Assembly (NCBI GenBank): GCA_964019695.1
Contig: OZ026524.1
Location: 63,743,066-63,807,065 of the forward strand
Origin: Loripinus fragilis
Lineage: Eukaryota; Mollusca; Bivalvia; Lucinida; Lucinidae
Length of the DNA stretch: 64,000 nucleotides
Direction of reading: 5' to 3'
The position numbers were made by a program, and so were the translations under genes. Numbering within the stretch: the first letter of the stretch is position 1; each line of letters starts with the position of its first letter. Below the pieces are notes generated by a model. That model had not been told where the DNA came from and ran no database searches. It was given only the letters and a program-made list of their open reading frames with translations. Positions 1 to 11,926 of the stretch are shown here, one piece after another.

Positions 1-1406
1 TTTGGCCCTTTATTTAGAATATTGTAAATCGAAGAATTGAATGCAATATTTGTGAAGTTGTGCACAGTATATGTATGCTTCAACTCTTCATTGTTAAGTT
101 CCTGTATTATCTTATTATTACGTTGTGTGTAGATTATGTCGCTAAATCTTTTCTGCATATCATTATTAAATCGCCATGATCCTATATGATGTCTGTATTT
201 ATTTGCATGGATCATATGGACGTTTTTGTTATATGTCCTCCTTAGTTTATTGTATTTCCCTAAAGCTTGTAAATACTTTTGTCTGCTGTTTAAAAAAAGC
301 TCTGTATAAGATTCACTTGTTTCAATATGTTTGTTTCTGTATATGTAGGTGGCATTTTCTGCGCTACCAGCAGAATAATATTCAGTGAAAGTGTCTTGTA
401 GCTCTTTATGGCTAATGAGCAGATTGTCTTTGCTTTTTCTTAATAAATTTGTTTTGCTAATTTTCAACTGATTCATGCTGTAATGCTGTATGGATAGCGT
501 ACTCTTGTTTTATGCTGTAAGGATAGCGTACTCTTGTTTGATAACAAAGTGAATAAACGGAATTTGAAGAGGAAACGTCAAAAAAAGATCTGCGTTGTGG
601 TTATTTGCAGAAACGATGCACAATTTTTAAGCGTGGGATTGTTGTATGAGTTTCTACAGGGCAAACGCTCTATTTCCTAATGGATTCTATGAAATTGCGT
701 AAGTATTTGCTAAATACGCTAGTTTTACCTTAATATCTAAGCTAAACTTTTGTTTTTTTGGAAAAGATTCTCTGACAGAGCAGACAGTTTTTCAACAAAG
801 ATGGCGTCTGTTTATATTATGATCTTACGTCATCAAATTTTGTACTCAATTTTGTACATAGTGTTAAATTGTACATAGTATTTAATTGTTTATTGTCTCC
901 ACATTCTCTTTATGAAGGACCTGGGACGATTTTTATCTGCCAGCGCTGTTGTACCTGTATCATTGTACTTTGAACTGCATTGCCATCTTCCTACAAGCCA
1001 TTGAATACATTTCAGTTGTATATTTCTAAAGTTTTATTCATCTAATACCCTAAAAATACTTTTATTCGTTAGCGTTTGGGGGTTGCGTTGAGGCGTAATG
1101 GCTGCGTAGTTAATTCGTTATACTACATCTAGTAATACAGAGGGGTTTCCTACAGTAGAATATACTTTCTATAATCTTTTTGCATTAATGGAACTAAACA
1201 GTTCCATTCAGAGACGTATTTGTCAAAGCGTCTGTGTTCAATGTTAAAGAGATCTTTTTTAAAAAACCAACAGTTTTCTCACTGGATTGGCCATGTTTGG
1301 TCAGCTGTATTTGCTTTACACCCCACAAATACTTACTTTACATTAATTCTTGCTAGCTTAAATGTTTTGCCAGCATTTACAATGGCCAAACTTTATAAAT
1401 ATATAG
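1..1406. other. Upstream non-coding stretch
   Basis: No convincing coding exon is seen here. It is probably intron or upstream sequence of the + strand gene that follows, or the tail of a neighbour. A direct repeat of about 28 bp (TATGCTGTAAGGATAGCG-type unit) occupies about 484-540, followed by an AATAAA at 552-557 that could be a poly(A) signal. The only longer frame near the end (from 1220) runs into the exon described next and has no protein-like character before about position 1400. Confidence 0.4.
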
Positions 1407-1617
1407 AAAGAAATAAGGGTACCGTTGATAATGTTATGAACAATTATGGAAATCACACACCAGATCCCCCACCCCAACAGAAAGTGAGTTATGGGGGTGA
1501 GGAAGTTGCAGCGAAATACCAGGGTGCAGGAATGGGGCCAGTATTACGAATGGAGGGGCAAAGAACACCACATGATCCTAAACAAGGACAGTTACATAAA
1601 CAGTCGGAAGGTCCAGG
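1407..1617 (+). CDS. Uncharacterised repeat protein, exon n-2
   Basis: First visible exon of a + strand gene continued at 3139-3300 and 6591-6750. It ends at GG|GTAAGA (donor at 1618) in phase 2. The 5' edge is uncertain: AG at 1405-1406 or at 1409-1410 could be the acceptor. The peptide contains KGTVDNVM, a Pro-rich DPPPQQK stretch, then YGGEEVAAKYQGAGMG. These fit a degenerate repeat (basic/Asn residues, then Met and Leu/Met) seen more clearly in the next two exons. It is hydrophilic, with no signal peptide or membrane segment in the visible part. I do not recognise the family. The coding call rests on three exons joining with matching phases and consensus splice sites. Confidence 0.6.
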
Positions 1618-1648
1618 GTAAGAAAACCAATAAAATATAGGTGTTAAT

Positions 1649-2094
1649 CAGGGTTCCCACAAGCTGTGGAAATCATGGAAAACCTGGAAAATCACAAAAA
1701 AAGTTCCATGCATGGCAAAATCATGGAATTTGAAAAAAAACTGAATAATCATGGAAAAATCATGGAATTTTGGGATATAATTTGACAAAACAACCAGTAG
1801 CCAGAAAACTAGCCGTCAGACACACAAGTTTTGTGTGTCTGACAGCTAGTTTTCCGGCTACTGGTGGTTTCAAGTTTTAATTATTTCAAAATGCATGCAT
1901 GATCTACAAGCTTGCTTAATTTAAAAAAAACATTACTGTTGCTGCATTCCACATTTTTGCTCAGCATGTGAAGATGTTGCTAAAAGGAGAGGTTGGAGGC
2001 CATGCATTATATAGTCATGGAAATTACATTGTTGATCATGGAAAATCATGGAAAAATCATGGAATTGTATTTTTGAATTTCTGTGGGAACCCTG
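1649..2094. mobile_element. hAT-like MITE in intron (CAGGGTTCCCACA ends)
   Basis: Inverted ends CAGGGTTCCCACA and TGTGGGAACCCTG bound 446 bp with no coding capacity and several 'TCATGGAAAA' subrepeats. CAGGG...CCCTG ends are typical of hAT elements. No clean target duplication is visible. A second palindrome (1790-1870) lies inside. Related ends occur at 8887-9288 and 12406-12808. Confidence 0.55.
1790..1870. repeat. Long hairpin, arms about 36 bp
   Basis: The sequence from AACCAGTAGCC to GGCTACTGGTGGTT folds back almost perfectly around TTGTGTG. It lies inside the hAT-like MITE at 1649-2094 and is either part of that element or a nested foldback. Confidence 0.65.
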
Positions 2095-3138
2095 GACTGT
2101 TTGACTCTGCATGATTTTTTGTTGATGCTGACTTCTTACAAAATTAACTTTTAAGAAAAGTTCTTTCAGGTATATTGTGTGTCAAACAGTTTGGATTCAG
2201 ATAAGCCCAGGCATTTTGCCAGGTCCGATCTGGGTCCAAACTGTTAGCCAGGGTTATCAGCAGACAACACTAGATACCAAATGCTCATTTTTTTTCAAGG
2301 AAGCAAAACTTTTAGACTTTACTGAGTACCAGGGATTTTCCTAGGCCTGATTTGGGGCTGAATATCGGCCCCATCCCAATTCAAAATTGAGCAAAAATTT
2401 CCTAAACTGATGCATATCTTTCCCAATTTCTTAGTTCTACAGATTGGTGAAAATTCATGAACAATCCGAACAGAAATAGCAGTTACAGATGCATGGAAAT
2501 TTGCATAAACATGATTTCATTCACATTTTTATGCAAATATTCATGAGGTTTTATGATGGGCAAATAAAGCAACATTTATTATGGTTTTAGTCCATTTAAA
2601 AAGGCAGACTGCATCAAATTTTCCCAATTTTGATGGTCAAAATGCTTTTTTTCCCAAATTCAACAGGCCCCTGGCCCCGACTTCAGAAAGGCTTATCTGG
2701 AGGCACATATTAAGAAAAGCAATGATAAGATTTTGCTACTTATCACTTATGTCTAAAGTCACTCTAATAGCATGCTTGTGCAACTGTTTAGTAGGACTAG
2801 AGGGCTATAAACCATGTGTTATAATATGTTTATCACATATTCCAATTCACCGTTTTTCGCGTTAGACCTACTAAAATTTAAATAAAACAGAAGACTGGCG
2901 TAAAGTTTGCGTGACATCACACCATTTGTTAACATCTGACCGCATGTAATAAACAACATCTCTAGGTGAGCATCATATAACCTCTCTTTGTTCTTATCAG
3001 CCTGACAGGCAGATAACCAATTGGTGGGAAATAGCTTGTTGCACATGCAAACTGGATTATCGTGACAAATAGTGTTCCAAATATGTGATAGGTACCAAAG
3101 TCTCATCTGATGACTCAAATAATTTATACATTTTTCAG

Positions 3139-3300
3139 CTGGGATGAAAACCCTCCTGCAGTGCGTATGAGGCCCGAGGCAGAAGACATTGCAGACAAGA
3201 ACAGTCAAGTTATGATGGGTAATCTGATGCGGGGGGAGGTGGACCCTCCAACTGTTAGGGATACCAAACTACCTAAACATATGCAGGTCACAGAAACACC
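3139..3300 (+). CDS. Uncharacterised repeat protein, exon n-1
   Basis: Internal exon of 162 bp (54 codons). The acceptor is ACATTTTTCAG ending at 3138 and the donor is GTAAGT at 3301. It starts in phase 2, completing the Gly codon split at 1617, and ends in phase 2, so its length keeps the frame. It encodes one clear repeat unit (RPEAEDIADKNSQVMMGNLM) followed by a Pro/Thr-rich linker. The intron before it (1618-3138) holds a hAT-like MITE. Confidence 0.7.
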
Positions 3301-3332
3301 GTAAGTACTGTAATTATGTAACACTCTTGTTA

Positions 3333-4640
3333 GCTAACGGTGCCTATCCCGTTGGCGTCCGCGTAGCTTCTTTTCACTGCGTTATCTTCTGAACCAGTGG
3401 ATGGATTTTGACCAAACTTGCATAGATACATTGTTGGGAGGGGGGAACGAGTTGATTGGATTTTGTTGACCATGACCTTATTTTCAAGGTCACAGCAGCA
3501 CTTTGAAATGTCTAATTTGACCAAAATCTGGCTCTTGAATTGAACAATGGATTCTAGCTAAACTTTATGTATTGTATCATTGTGGCATAATGAAGAGTTG
3601 AATAATTTTGGTGACCTTGACCTAATTTTCAAGGTCACAGCCGCACTTTGATACGTCCAAAATATAGTTTTCGAATGTTATCTTCTGAACCAGTGGATGG
3701 ATTTTGACCAAATTTGCATTGATACATTGTTGGGAGGGGGGGAAGAATTGATTAGATTTCGGTGACCATGACCTAATTTTCAAGGTCACAGCCACACTTT
3801 GAAATGTCAAAAATATGGTTTTCGTATGTTATCTCTGAATCAGTGGATGGATTTTGACCAAATTTGCAGAGATACATTGTTTGGAGGAAGGGAAGAGTTG
3901 ATTAGAATTTGTTGACCTTGACTTAATTTTCAAGGTCACACCGGCACTTTGAAATATCGAAATAGGGGTTCTGAGCGCCTGAGCCAGTGGATGGATTTTG
4001 GCCAAACTTGCATATTAGATACATTGTTGGAAGGGTGGGAAAAGTTTGTTAGATTTTGGTGACCTTGGCATAATTTTCATGGTCACCATACTATAAAGGC
4101 TGTATTAATCAGCCATATCCGCGCACTATCTTCAGAATCGATGGTTCAATTTTAACTAAACTTGCATAGATATATTGTTAGGACAGGGTTAAGAGTTGAT
4201 TAGATTATGGTGACCTTGACTTTATTTTCAAGGTCACAACAGCACTTTGAAATGTCAAATTTGACCAAAATATGGGTCTTGAATTGAACAATGGATTCAA
4301 GCTAAACTATATGTATTGTATCATTGTGGCAAAATGAAGATTTGATATGATTTTGGTGACCTTGACCTAATTTTCAAGGTCACCTAATTTTCCATCCTTT
4401 AAAAACTGTAAAATCAGCCTTTTCTGAGCACTGTCTTCTGAACCAGTGGCTGTATCTCCACCAAACTTGCATAGATACATTGTTTGGAGACAGAAAAGAG
4501 TTAATTAGATTTTGATGACCTTGACCTTATTTTCAAAGGTAGCCACTGCACTTTGTGATTTAAAGTTTGACCAAATTTGTGTATGTTCATGCATTCCCTT
4601 GAAATGATAGATGGATTACATCCTGGATCAATTTTACACA
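3333..4640 (+). repeat. Degenerate tandem array, pearl-like element
   Basis: About six diverged units of roughly 200 bp each carry 'CCAGTGGATGGATTTTGACC', 'GATACATTGTTGGGAGG', and 'GACCTTGACCTAATTTTCAA' before a CACTTTGAAATG motif. The left edge has a short palindrome (AACGG...CCGTT) after CTAACGG. No ACGG microsatellite or 3' hairpin is evident, so this may be a truncated copy. The short reading frames on the - strand here come from the repeats and are not genes. Confidence 0.6.
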
Positions 4641-4830
4641 ATAAAGAGCAGTAAGCATGCTTGCCAACAGAATTTGGGGGTGGGGTGATATAGTTAAAAC
4701 ACTGCTTTAATTGAATGTTGCTATTTAAAGAATTACAATTTTTTTGCAGATTTCTTTCAATCCTTTTCCTGCCATTTACAGCAATTGTTATCTGCTATCT
4801 CATCTGTTTATGAGCTTTGGTAGCCTGTAT

Positions 4831-5020
4831 CAGGCCTCCAGATAAGAGTGCGTACCAGAAAATTGTTTTTCTTATTTCTCAACCAAAACATATGTTGTGG
4901 GTACTCAAAAGAACCGTCTCAATTAGACGGTTCTTTTGAGCACCCAAAACATATGTTTAAATTGATGGGTAAGAAAATTATCGCAATTTTACGCAAATTA
5001 TTTTTGCTTAACTGGCCCTA
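4831..5020 (+). mobile_element. Hairpin MITE, 'CAGGCCTCCAGATAAG' family
   Basis: About 190 bp, bounded by CAGGCCTCCAGATAAG and CTTAACTGGCCCTA, which are imperfect inverted ends. The centre is a palindrome GGGTACTCAAAAGAACCGTC / GACGGTTCTTTTGAGCACCC flanked by ACATATG. Other copies are at about 7215-7391, 18548-18728, 45819-46005, 49334-49530, 60389-60577, 62098-62284 and 63836-64000, plus disrupted copies at 10681-11025 and about 51450-52060. Confidence 0.7.
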
Positions 5021-5470
5021 TGCTGCATTGCAAACAATATAGACCCAGATCAGTTGGGAGTAGTCTGACTGTCTGATCTGGAATCATAGTGTTAGCCTCG
5101 ATCCACGGTAAAAGTTTTCTGGAATGAATTTGAATGTATGCAGCAGATGTAATAAGCAAAACAGCAATTTTAGGACAAAATATTTTTGTGGGTTAAAATT
5201 TGTATTCAGAACGGCCAAGATTCTTGAAATTATTTTTATAGAGCATGCAGCCTAAAAATAGTCTTGTTTCCCAATTTGCTGCTAGGAAAAATATTCTGAC
5301 ACATTAAAATTTTTTTGGGATGAATTGAATTGAAAACATCAATATTCAATGTAATGTTTTTTTGTCATCCTGATCTGGGTCCAAACTGTTTGCAAGGTTT
5401 GCCGGCACATTCCCGACAAAATTTAAAAAAATATTGTCTGGTGCAAATAAAGGCTTTGTAGGATAATGAA

Positions 5471-6354
5471 AAGGAGCTCTAGCGATAAGGCGTATATTTT
5501 CCCTAGTTGACATGATTACAAAACCTAAATTTTCAAATTGCCCTAATATTTTTAAAATTGGACTGTTTCGGTAGTAAAATATGCATAGAAAGCATCAAAA
5601 TAGGTTTCAAAGCGATCCATCATTTACAAAGCCGTGAAAACTTGACCCCTCATTTTACGTCTTTAGACTGGGTGCCATTTAGACGATAGTTTTAGTAAAT
5701 CCTTTGCAGGTTTCCAAAAAGTAAAAGTGCTAAAATATTAAGGATATAAGTGCCCTTCATTTCCAAAACTTTGCGGTATTCCTTCTGCGCATGCGTACGA
5801 AATACACTTAAAATTGTGACGTTTGTCATTGAAAAGATGAAACTGGCGTCTTTCAGTTTGTTTTTAGATGCTTTCCCCCCCCCCTAGACCCAAGATGCCC
5901 TTTGGACAATTAAATGTCGCTATACAAATATATAACATATGTAAATGGCGTCTTGGGTCTAGGGGGGAAAGGGGTTGTATAAGCTAACGAAGACATCAAA
6001 TATCTGACAAAAATAGACCACTATGCAAAATGGTCGTTTTTATTGTACATCAACTGTATAAATAGTTTTTACTGTACATAGCGTGGTTCCCTGTTTAACG
6101 GTCTAGTTCCCATATATGTTACTGAATAACATGTACAGTTGATGATCGAAATAAATTCTCATTCAATAAGAAGTAGAGTTATTACATGCATGAAGGAAAC
6201 CCTGTTTTAAATATACAAATTGGGGGCAATGGTGCATCGACGGCTCGTCTATATATATTTGTTGAATGTGCCCAGTTTCTCAAGTCGTTATTTCAACAAA
6301 ATAAAACGAATGTCTCAATTAGGGAGATTGCTCGCCTAATCGCTAGAAATTCTT
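5471..6354. mobile_element. 0.9-kb MITE, CTAGCGATAAGGCG ends (copy 1)
   Basis: 884 bp bounded by inverted CTAGCGATAAGGCG-type ends. It is closely similar along its length to 36964-37860, and its left half matches the foldback at 17398-18177. It carries an internal inverted pair, CTAGACCCAAGATGCCC and GGCGTCTTGGGTCTAG. No transposase is present. The class is unknown. Confidence 0.7.
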
Positions 6355-6590
6355 TGTTCATGCACAACTTAACCCATATAAGCCTGGCGTCCTTTTTGTT
6401 GAACATTGGCAAATAGTGCAGACAAAGATCAGATGCCACAAAACTCGGCTTTCCACTGTTTGCTTACAGAATTTTCTATTAAAATTTGACTAAAAATGAA
6501 ACTACCAGCCAGCAACCCTAAACATAGAAATGGACTGGTCCAATTGATGAGAGTGGTTTAAATGGGTTAACCTGTATATTTTGTTTTCAG

Positions 6591-6750
6591 GAGACCACAG
6601 ACAAGTCCACTACGCACTCGCCCAGAAGCTATGCATAATTATCAGAAAAACCAGTCTTCGGAGATGTCAGCCATTATGCATGGGCAGGCAGACGGGGGAA
6701 CGCCAATGAAGAAGGTTAACCGAATGATGCAGAGATCGGAGGATTGGTGA
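6591..6750 (+). CDS. Uncharacterised repeat protein, last exon
   Basis: Terminal exon. The acceptor is TTTTGTTTTCAG ending at 6590. It completes the split Pro codon from 3300 and runs 53 codons to a TGA stop at 6748-6750. It holds a second clear repeat unit (RPEAMHNYQKN, SAIMHGQ) and ends in a short basic/Met-rich tail (KKVNRMMQRSEDW). The unit RPEA-x(3-5)-N-x-KN-x(4-6)-M-x(2)-[LI]M-x-G is thus seen at least twice and, more weakly, twice more in the first visible exon. Intron 3301-6590 carries three repeat elements. Confidence 0.7.
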
Positions 6751-7215
6751 TCTGACGTTCATCGCTAGTCAACAATTTTAAACAATTTAGTGATCTTAAA
6801 TCAACCAAAATGGACGTTGTGTCTGAGTGTGTACCAAGGAAAAATGGGAATTAGCTCCAGAATATTTTTACCATGGAAGCAAAACTATGAACCCTGATCA
6901 GACTGCTTAAAAGGAGTAGTCTGATCTGGGTCCATATTGTAACTGCTTGCAGTGTAGGTTACCAAGGAAACATTGGAGTTAACCCCAGAATACTTTTACC
7001 ATGGAAGCAAAACTATGAACCCTGATCAGACTGCTCCTAAAAGGAGCGGTCTGATCTGGGTCTATATTGTTTGCAATATAGGTTACCAAAGTGTGTAAGC
7101 AGATGATAGAGCAGACGGCGTGTGTCATGAATGGTAGAAAACAAATCAAGTTTCAGGATTTGAGTTATAGAGAATCGATAGTAATAATCTTGTGTACACA
7201 GGTTTAAATAAACAT
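6751..7215 (+). other. Probable 3' UTR with a 125-bp duplication
   Basis: This follows the stop codon. The segment from about 6833 to 6960 is repeated at 6961-7085. Each copy carries ACCATGGAAGCAAAACTATG and a stem-loop of the GATCAGACTGCTC family. A candidate poly(A) signal AATAAA lies at 7207-7212 and another at 7637-7642. The transcript end itself cannot be seen. Confidence 0.45.
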
Positions 7216-7391
7216 AATTTTTGAGCATAAAATTGAAAATACTTTCTTACCAATCAGTTTTAACATACGTTTTGGGTGCTCAAAAGAACCGTCTCATTGA
7301 GACTGTTCTTTTGAGTACCAACAACATATGTTTTGTTTGAGAAATAAGAAAATTATTATTTTTTCGTTAACTCTTAACTAAAGGCCTGTGT
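7215..7391 (-). mobile_element. Hairpin MITE, 'CAGGCCTCCAGATAAG' family (minus copy)
   Basis: Contains the core palindrome GGTGCTCAAAAGAACCGTCT/AGACTGTTCTTTTGAGTACC and ends at right in CTTAACTAAAGGCCTG, the reverse complement of the family's left end. The left edge is indistinct. A (TGTC)n microsatellite follows at 7419-7441. Confidence 0.55.
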
Positions 7392-8084
7392 GTATGAAGT
7401 GTGTTTAAATATTGGTTGTGTCTGTCTGTCTGTCTGTCTGGTGTGTGTTTGTGTAACTCCCTTTTCCTTGAACACACTCAGATATTCATGGCCGCCTCGC
7501 TTTATTTTTACATTTTAAACCTTAAAGCGCTATCTTGAATGCAGCAGACAGCATATTTCTTTGTTTTGTGGGGGGAAAAACCTGACATTACGTGTGAATT
7601 GTCAGTCAACAGATGACTAATTTTGTTTAAGAAGTAAATAAAAATACATGTAAAATGAAATTGTCGTCTGCTGCAAGTTTTAGTTGCCGCTTTTAGGGTT
7701 TATTTTTTACACACATACACTTCACCTTTTTTAAGGCATGTACATGACATTTATTTTAGGCTGCAACTGACAGTTAGTGCTTTTTTTTGTTACACTTGCT
7801 TTAGTTAAGCATGGGCAACATAGAAATGCAAGTTCTGTCCCTTAGTCCCTCTGTGGTTTTGTCTATCCAACGATGATTGTCACTGCAGTCATCTAAAAGT
7901 CAACTCTTTCCTTGATTACAGCCACTTTTGTCATCTGCTGATAACCTTTGCAAACAGTTTTGACCTGATCAGGACCGACAAATTACCCAGCATGTAATGC
8001 TATGACTTAAGAATACATAATTACTCTGAAATTATAATAGATATAGTGTTCATATTTACTGAGGCAGGTATATAAATAACCTTG

Positions 8085-8340
8085 ACCAGGCCCAAGGTTA
8101 TAAAACTTTTTTCATGCTCAATTCAACTGAGCACGAAATTTTTCCTGTTCATAAGTGTTAAAATGCCGTGCCAACAATTGTTCGCATTTTAACATTATTA
8201 GCATGATCACTACAACATCTGAGAGACTTAAAGCAAGAAACTCCTATATTTGACGGTATTTTAGTTTTTATGAGCAATTGAAATTTTGTGCTCAGTTGAG
8301 TTGAGCAAGAAAAAAAATTTATAACCTCGGGGCCAGGTTG
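8085..8340. mobile_element. MITE with GAGGTTATAAA ends (copy 1)
   Basis: About 250 bp with inverted ends of the type CCTGGCCCCGAGGTTATAAA and internal palindromes (CTCAATTCAACTGAGCACGAAA; TGTTAAAATGCC ... GCATTTTAACA). Similar copies occur at 34447-34697, about 36276-36508 and 48770-49050. It is non-coding. Confidence 0.6.
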
Positions 8341-8382
8341 CCATAATACACACCTCAGCAGAGCCGTTCATTTTATTTAACA

Positions 8383-8465
8383 GCAGGAAAGTGGATCAAG
8401 AATAGCTTTTTTTTTGACAAATATTGTCAAAAAAAAAGCTATGCTTGATCTGCTTTCCTGCTAGT
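8383..8465. repeat. Near-perfect long hairpin
   Basis: CAGCAGGAAAGTGGATCAAG..AATAGCTTTTTTTTGACAA pairs with its reverse complement around ATATT, giving arms of about 37 bp. It may be a foldback MITE. No other feature explains it. Confidence 0.65.
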
Positions 8466-8886
8466 GTCATCTGTTGACAGTTTGGACCCAGATCTGGCCC
8501 CACATAATGTTAAGACTAATCTGAGTCCAAATTGTTCGATGCTCTGGCTCCAAATTTAACTCTTTGCATGCTAGTGTTTTCTGCTGAGAACTTTTGCAAA
8601 CAGTTTGGACCTAGATCAGGACCGACAGAATGTCAGTCCTGATCTAGATCCAAACTGTTCGACACTCGATAGTGTTCCTGAAATCATTTTTCAAAAAAGT
8701 TAATTTTGAAAAAAATCAGCAGAAGACAAGACAACGTGAAAAATTTCTGTTATTCATTGCCTTGACCTTGGTTGAATCTCTGGAAGTAATGTGTCTTATA
8801 TTTTATCCAAATGTGAAGCTTTAACAAACAGTGCTGGCTCAGATCAGACTGTGCTTGCAACAGCGATCTGATCAGTCTGTGTGGTC

Positions 8887-9288
8887 CAGGGTTCGCACAG
8901 GCTTGAAAAGTACTCAAATTTAGAGGGATTTTGAAAAGTCCTTGAAAATTAAATATGCCGTGAAAAGGACTTGAAAATCACTCAAAGGTCTTGAAAAGTC
9001 CTTGAATTCTTCAATTATCTGTAGGAATTAACACTGTTGATAGAGATCTAAATCAGAATAAAACTGTTGTGCCTCTATTTGGTGCAGCAAATGCTGCACC
9101 AAATAAAGGCACAACAATTTTATACTAATTTTCTAGTTCCAATTTCTACATTATTATAGTCTAGCATTTCTGAAGTAGAATTTTAACATTTAAATTAGGA
9201 TTTTTCATTAACTTTTAGACCTTGAAAACTGTAGGATATTCTCTTTGAAGTCCTTGAAGTTTACTCCAACTTGCCTGTATGGACCCTG
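8887..9288. mobile_element. hAT-like MITE (CAGGGTTCGCACAGGC ends)
   Basis: 402 bp between CAGGGTTCGCACAGGCTTG and a diverged inverted end (CTTGCCTGTATGGACCCTG). It is full of 'CTTGAAAAGTC' subrepeats and has a central palindrome GGTGCAGCAAATGCTGCACC. It is closely similar to 12406-12808. Confidence 0.6.
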
Positions 9289-9495
9289 TTGTCTTCTACT
9301 CGCTTATTGCAATAATTACCAAACTCTCCTGAGCTATTTTCCTGCCATTTTAATTCTTCATTTTTTAAGAGAATGTGAATCTTACTGTGATCATGATGAT
9401 TCTTGCCTTTTGTTGAGTGCTGTATTTATTCAGTCTGGGCCAGACTAGCTAGTTTCAGCCATGGCTCCCAAAATTGTAAAAAAAAAATTTTTTTT

Positions 9496-10194
9496 TATGC
9501 CCCGCTATTCGTAGAATGCGGAAGGGCATTAAGCGTTGCCCATGTCCGTCCGTCTGTCCGTCCGTCTGTGTGTGCCTCCGTGCGTCCTTCCGTTCGTCCA
9601 TCATTTAGGTAGGTACTTTGTGAGCGCAAGTCCTCCTACAATTTTTTCCCAATCCTTTTGAAACTTTACAGGTGTTTTTGTCAAGGACTGAAGATGTGCA
9701 TGACATTTGGATATAACCCTCAGATTAATTTTTGTCACTTTTTTTACAGTTTGAACTTAGTCAATTTTGGGCTCAACTAGTACAGAAGCTTATGGCCATT
9801 AGGTACCTTGTGAGCGCAACTCCTCCTACAATTTTATCCCAATCCATTTGAAACTTTACTGTTGTTTTTGTCAAGGACTGAAGATGTGCATGACATTTGG
9901 ATATAACCCTCAGATCATTTTTTGTCACTTTTTCACAGTTTGAACTTAGTCATTTTTGGGTTTGATTACTACAGAAGCTTATGGACATTAGATACCTTGT
10001 GAGCACAAATCCTCCTACAATTTTACTAAATCCTTTTTAAACTTTACAGTTGTTTTGTCAAGAACGGAATATATGCTTTACATTTGCATATAATCTTCAT
10101 TATCCTGTTCACTTATTGTATACCCAATGTTTAATTGCAGGTGAAATAAAAACAATAGGCGGGGGCATCCGTGTCCCATGGACACTTTTTCTAG
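9496..10194 (-). mobile_element. Pearl/CvA-like non-autonomous element
   Basis: Read on the - strand it begins CTAGAAAAAGTGTCC with a subterminal palindrome (GTGTCCATGGGACAC), then three tandem units of about 180 bp ('CCTTGTGAGCGCAA', 'CAAGGACTGAAGATGTGCAT'). A GTCC-type microsatellite (9544-9600) follows, and then a terminal hairpin ending in GGGGCATAAAA. This order matches bivalve pearl elements, which have been related to Helentron-type rolling-circle elements. It is non-coding. Confidence 0.65.
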
Positions 10195-10680
10195 TTTTTT
10201 TTTTTTTTCTGAACTCGTTAGTGCGCGTCCCTTGTATATCGCGAATGAGATTCGTGGACCCCAATCGGCACGTAATAACGGGACTGACCTGTATAAGACA
10301 AAGAGATCTTTCAAGTTAACTAAAGGCTTTTGCAAGCAGACTTTGCGGTCAGGTTGCTTCTGGCAGGGGTTTGCTAAAAAAGGGTCAATTAACACAAAGA
10401 CATAATTCTATTTAAAATGGCTTTCAAAAGTTTGTGAAGTGCCAGTTTTTCCTGAAATGTATTTCTTAAAAAGAAGCCATCTCACTGGATCAAGCAAGAC
10501 AAGAAATAAACCGTAAATAGTAAGAAAAAATATATTCTGATTTTGTTAATATAAACCGTAAATAGTAAGAAAAATATTCTGATTTTGTTAATATACATAT
10601 CTTGTTTTTCTGCACATTTATGCCGACTTGTGAACAAATTCTAGTGTTGTGTTTGATTTATTTGATTCTATATCTGGTAT

Positions 10681-11025
10681 CCGGATAAGACTGTAACTAA
10701 AAATTTCTTATTTCTCAATCAAGGCCTAATAGCCGCCACATGGGATTTCCAACAATATGGTATGTGCCACCAGCAAAGCCTCATATCAGCCTGCGCATAT
10801 GCGCAGTCTGATAAGAGCCTTTGCTAGTCGCTTGTATATTCTATGAGTGTTAAGCAACTGACTGAACATCTTTTGGAGTTTCTAAGCTGTACAGGCTCAT
10901 CTGAGTCTACACTTGTCAAAATGCCACATTGTTGAAAATCACATGTCACGGCTCATATGTTTAAATTGATAGATAAGAAAATGAACACAATTTTACACTT
11001 AAAACTTAGCTTATCTGGGCCTCTG
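10681..11025 (+). mobile_element. Hairpin MITE with its core replaced by another palindromic element
   Basis: The two ends match the CAGGCCTCCAGATAAG family (GATAAGACTGTAAC...TTATTTCTCAATCAA on the left; ATTGATAGATAAGAAAATG...GCTTATCTGGGCCTC on the right). The usual AAAAGAACCGTC core is absent. In its place is a segment of about 210 bp (about 10733-10948) with its own inverted ends (GCCGCCACATGGGATTT / AAATCACATGTCACGGC) and an inner palindrome CTGCGCATATGCGCAG. Confidence 0.5.
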
Positions 11026-11314
11026 ACTATTATATATTATCTTTAATGGTTGTGATATGCAGAAAGAACAGTCATTCTTGCACACCAGAGTCAGAAATTC
11101 TTATCTTACCCATGTTATCTTACCCAGGCTGTCACCAGAGGGCTGTATATAGATTGTATTGGAACCAACGTGCATGGTCGTCAAGTGATGTCATTGTTAT
11201 GTTAAAGTGATGTCATCATGTCATGTTGCATCTCAGTGAATTCAGGAGCTTCTGGGAGCCTGTTTTAAACATGAAAATACAGTATTTAATGGTGTGCAAG
11301 AAAAAAAAAACATT

Positions 11315-11435
11315 ATTCATGTGAGGGTGGGATAGAAAAATCTGTCCCTCAGGATCACCGTTTGTCATCACTCTGCAAGCCTCGTGATGCCAAACAGTGA
11401 TCCTCGGGACAGATTTTCCTATCTCACACTCATGA
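11315..11435. repeat. Palindromic repeat (GGGATAGAAAAATCTGTCC)
   Basis: GAGGGTGGGATAGAAAAATC and its near-complement (GATTTTCCTATCTCACACTC) flank GATCACCGTTTG/CAAACAGTGATCC arms. A related fragment sits at about 46355-46435. It is a small foldback repeat with no gene. Confidence 0.5.
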
Positions 11436-11926
11436 TGGATTCATATATTCTCAAGGGTCATTAGGCATGGCAGAGCATGTCAGTGATGCTAACAGCCATC
11501 CCAAGTGAGCGAACCACAATAATTCTGCACAAGCAATTTAACTATCCATTTTGAGACTTTTTCCTACATTTCAATTCTCTTTAGCCATTTACTCCATGGT
11601 AACACCTTTTGACGCCTTTGAAATATCATGTACTTGAAAATATTATGGAAAATGGGACATTTGCTCTTTTGCAGCAAAACCTCCATTTTCCATAATGTTT
11701 TAAAAAAAACTCTTCTTAATTTTTTATTGATTTTTTAACAATGTTGACTAAAAATAGAAACTGAGATCTAAAAATAGCCCTTAGAGTAAATGGTTAAGCT
11801 GTAGTATCTTGACATCATTATGATTTCAAAAATCATATCTTGCTTCTTCTTATGTTCTGTTCATTTTTATTTTTCTTGTTAATTCATTACATGATTAGAC
11901 AATGCTACACTGCCAAGAAACATGTA

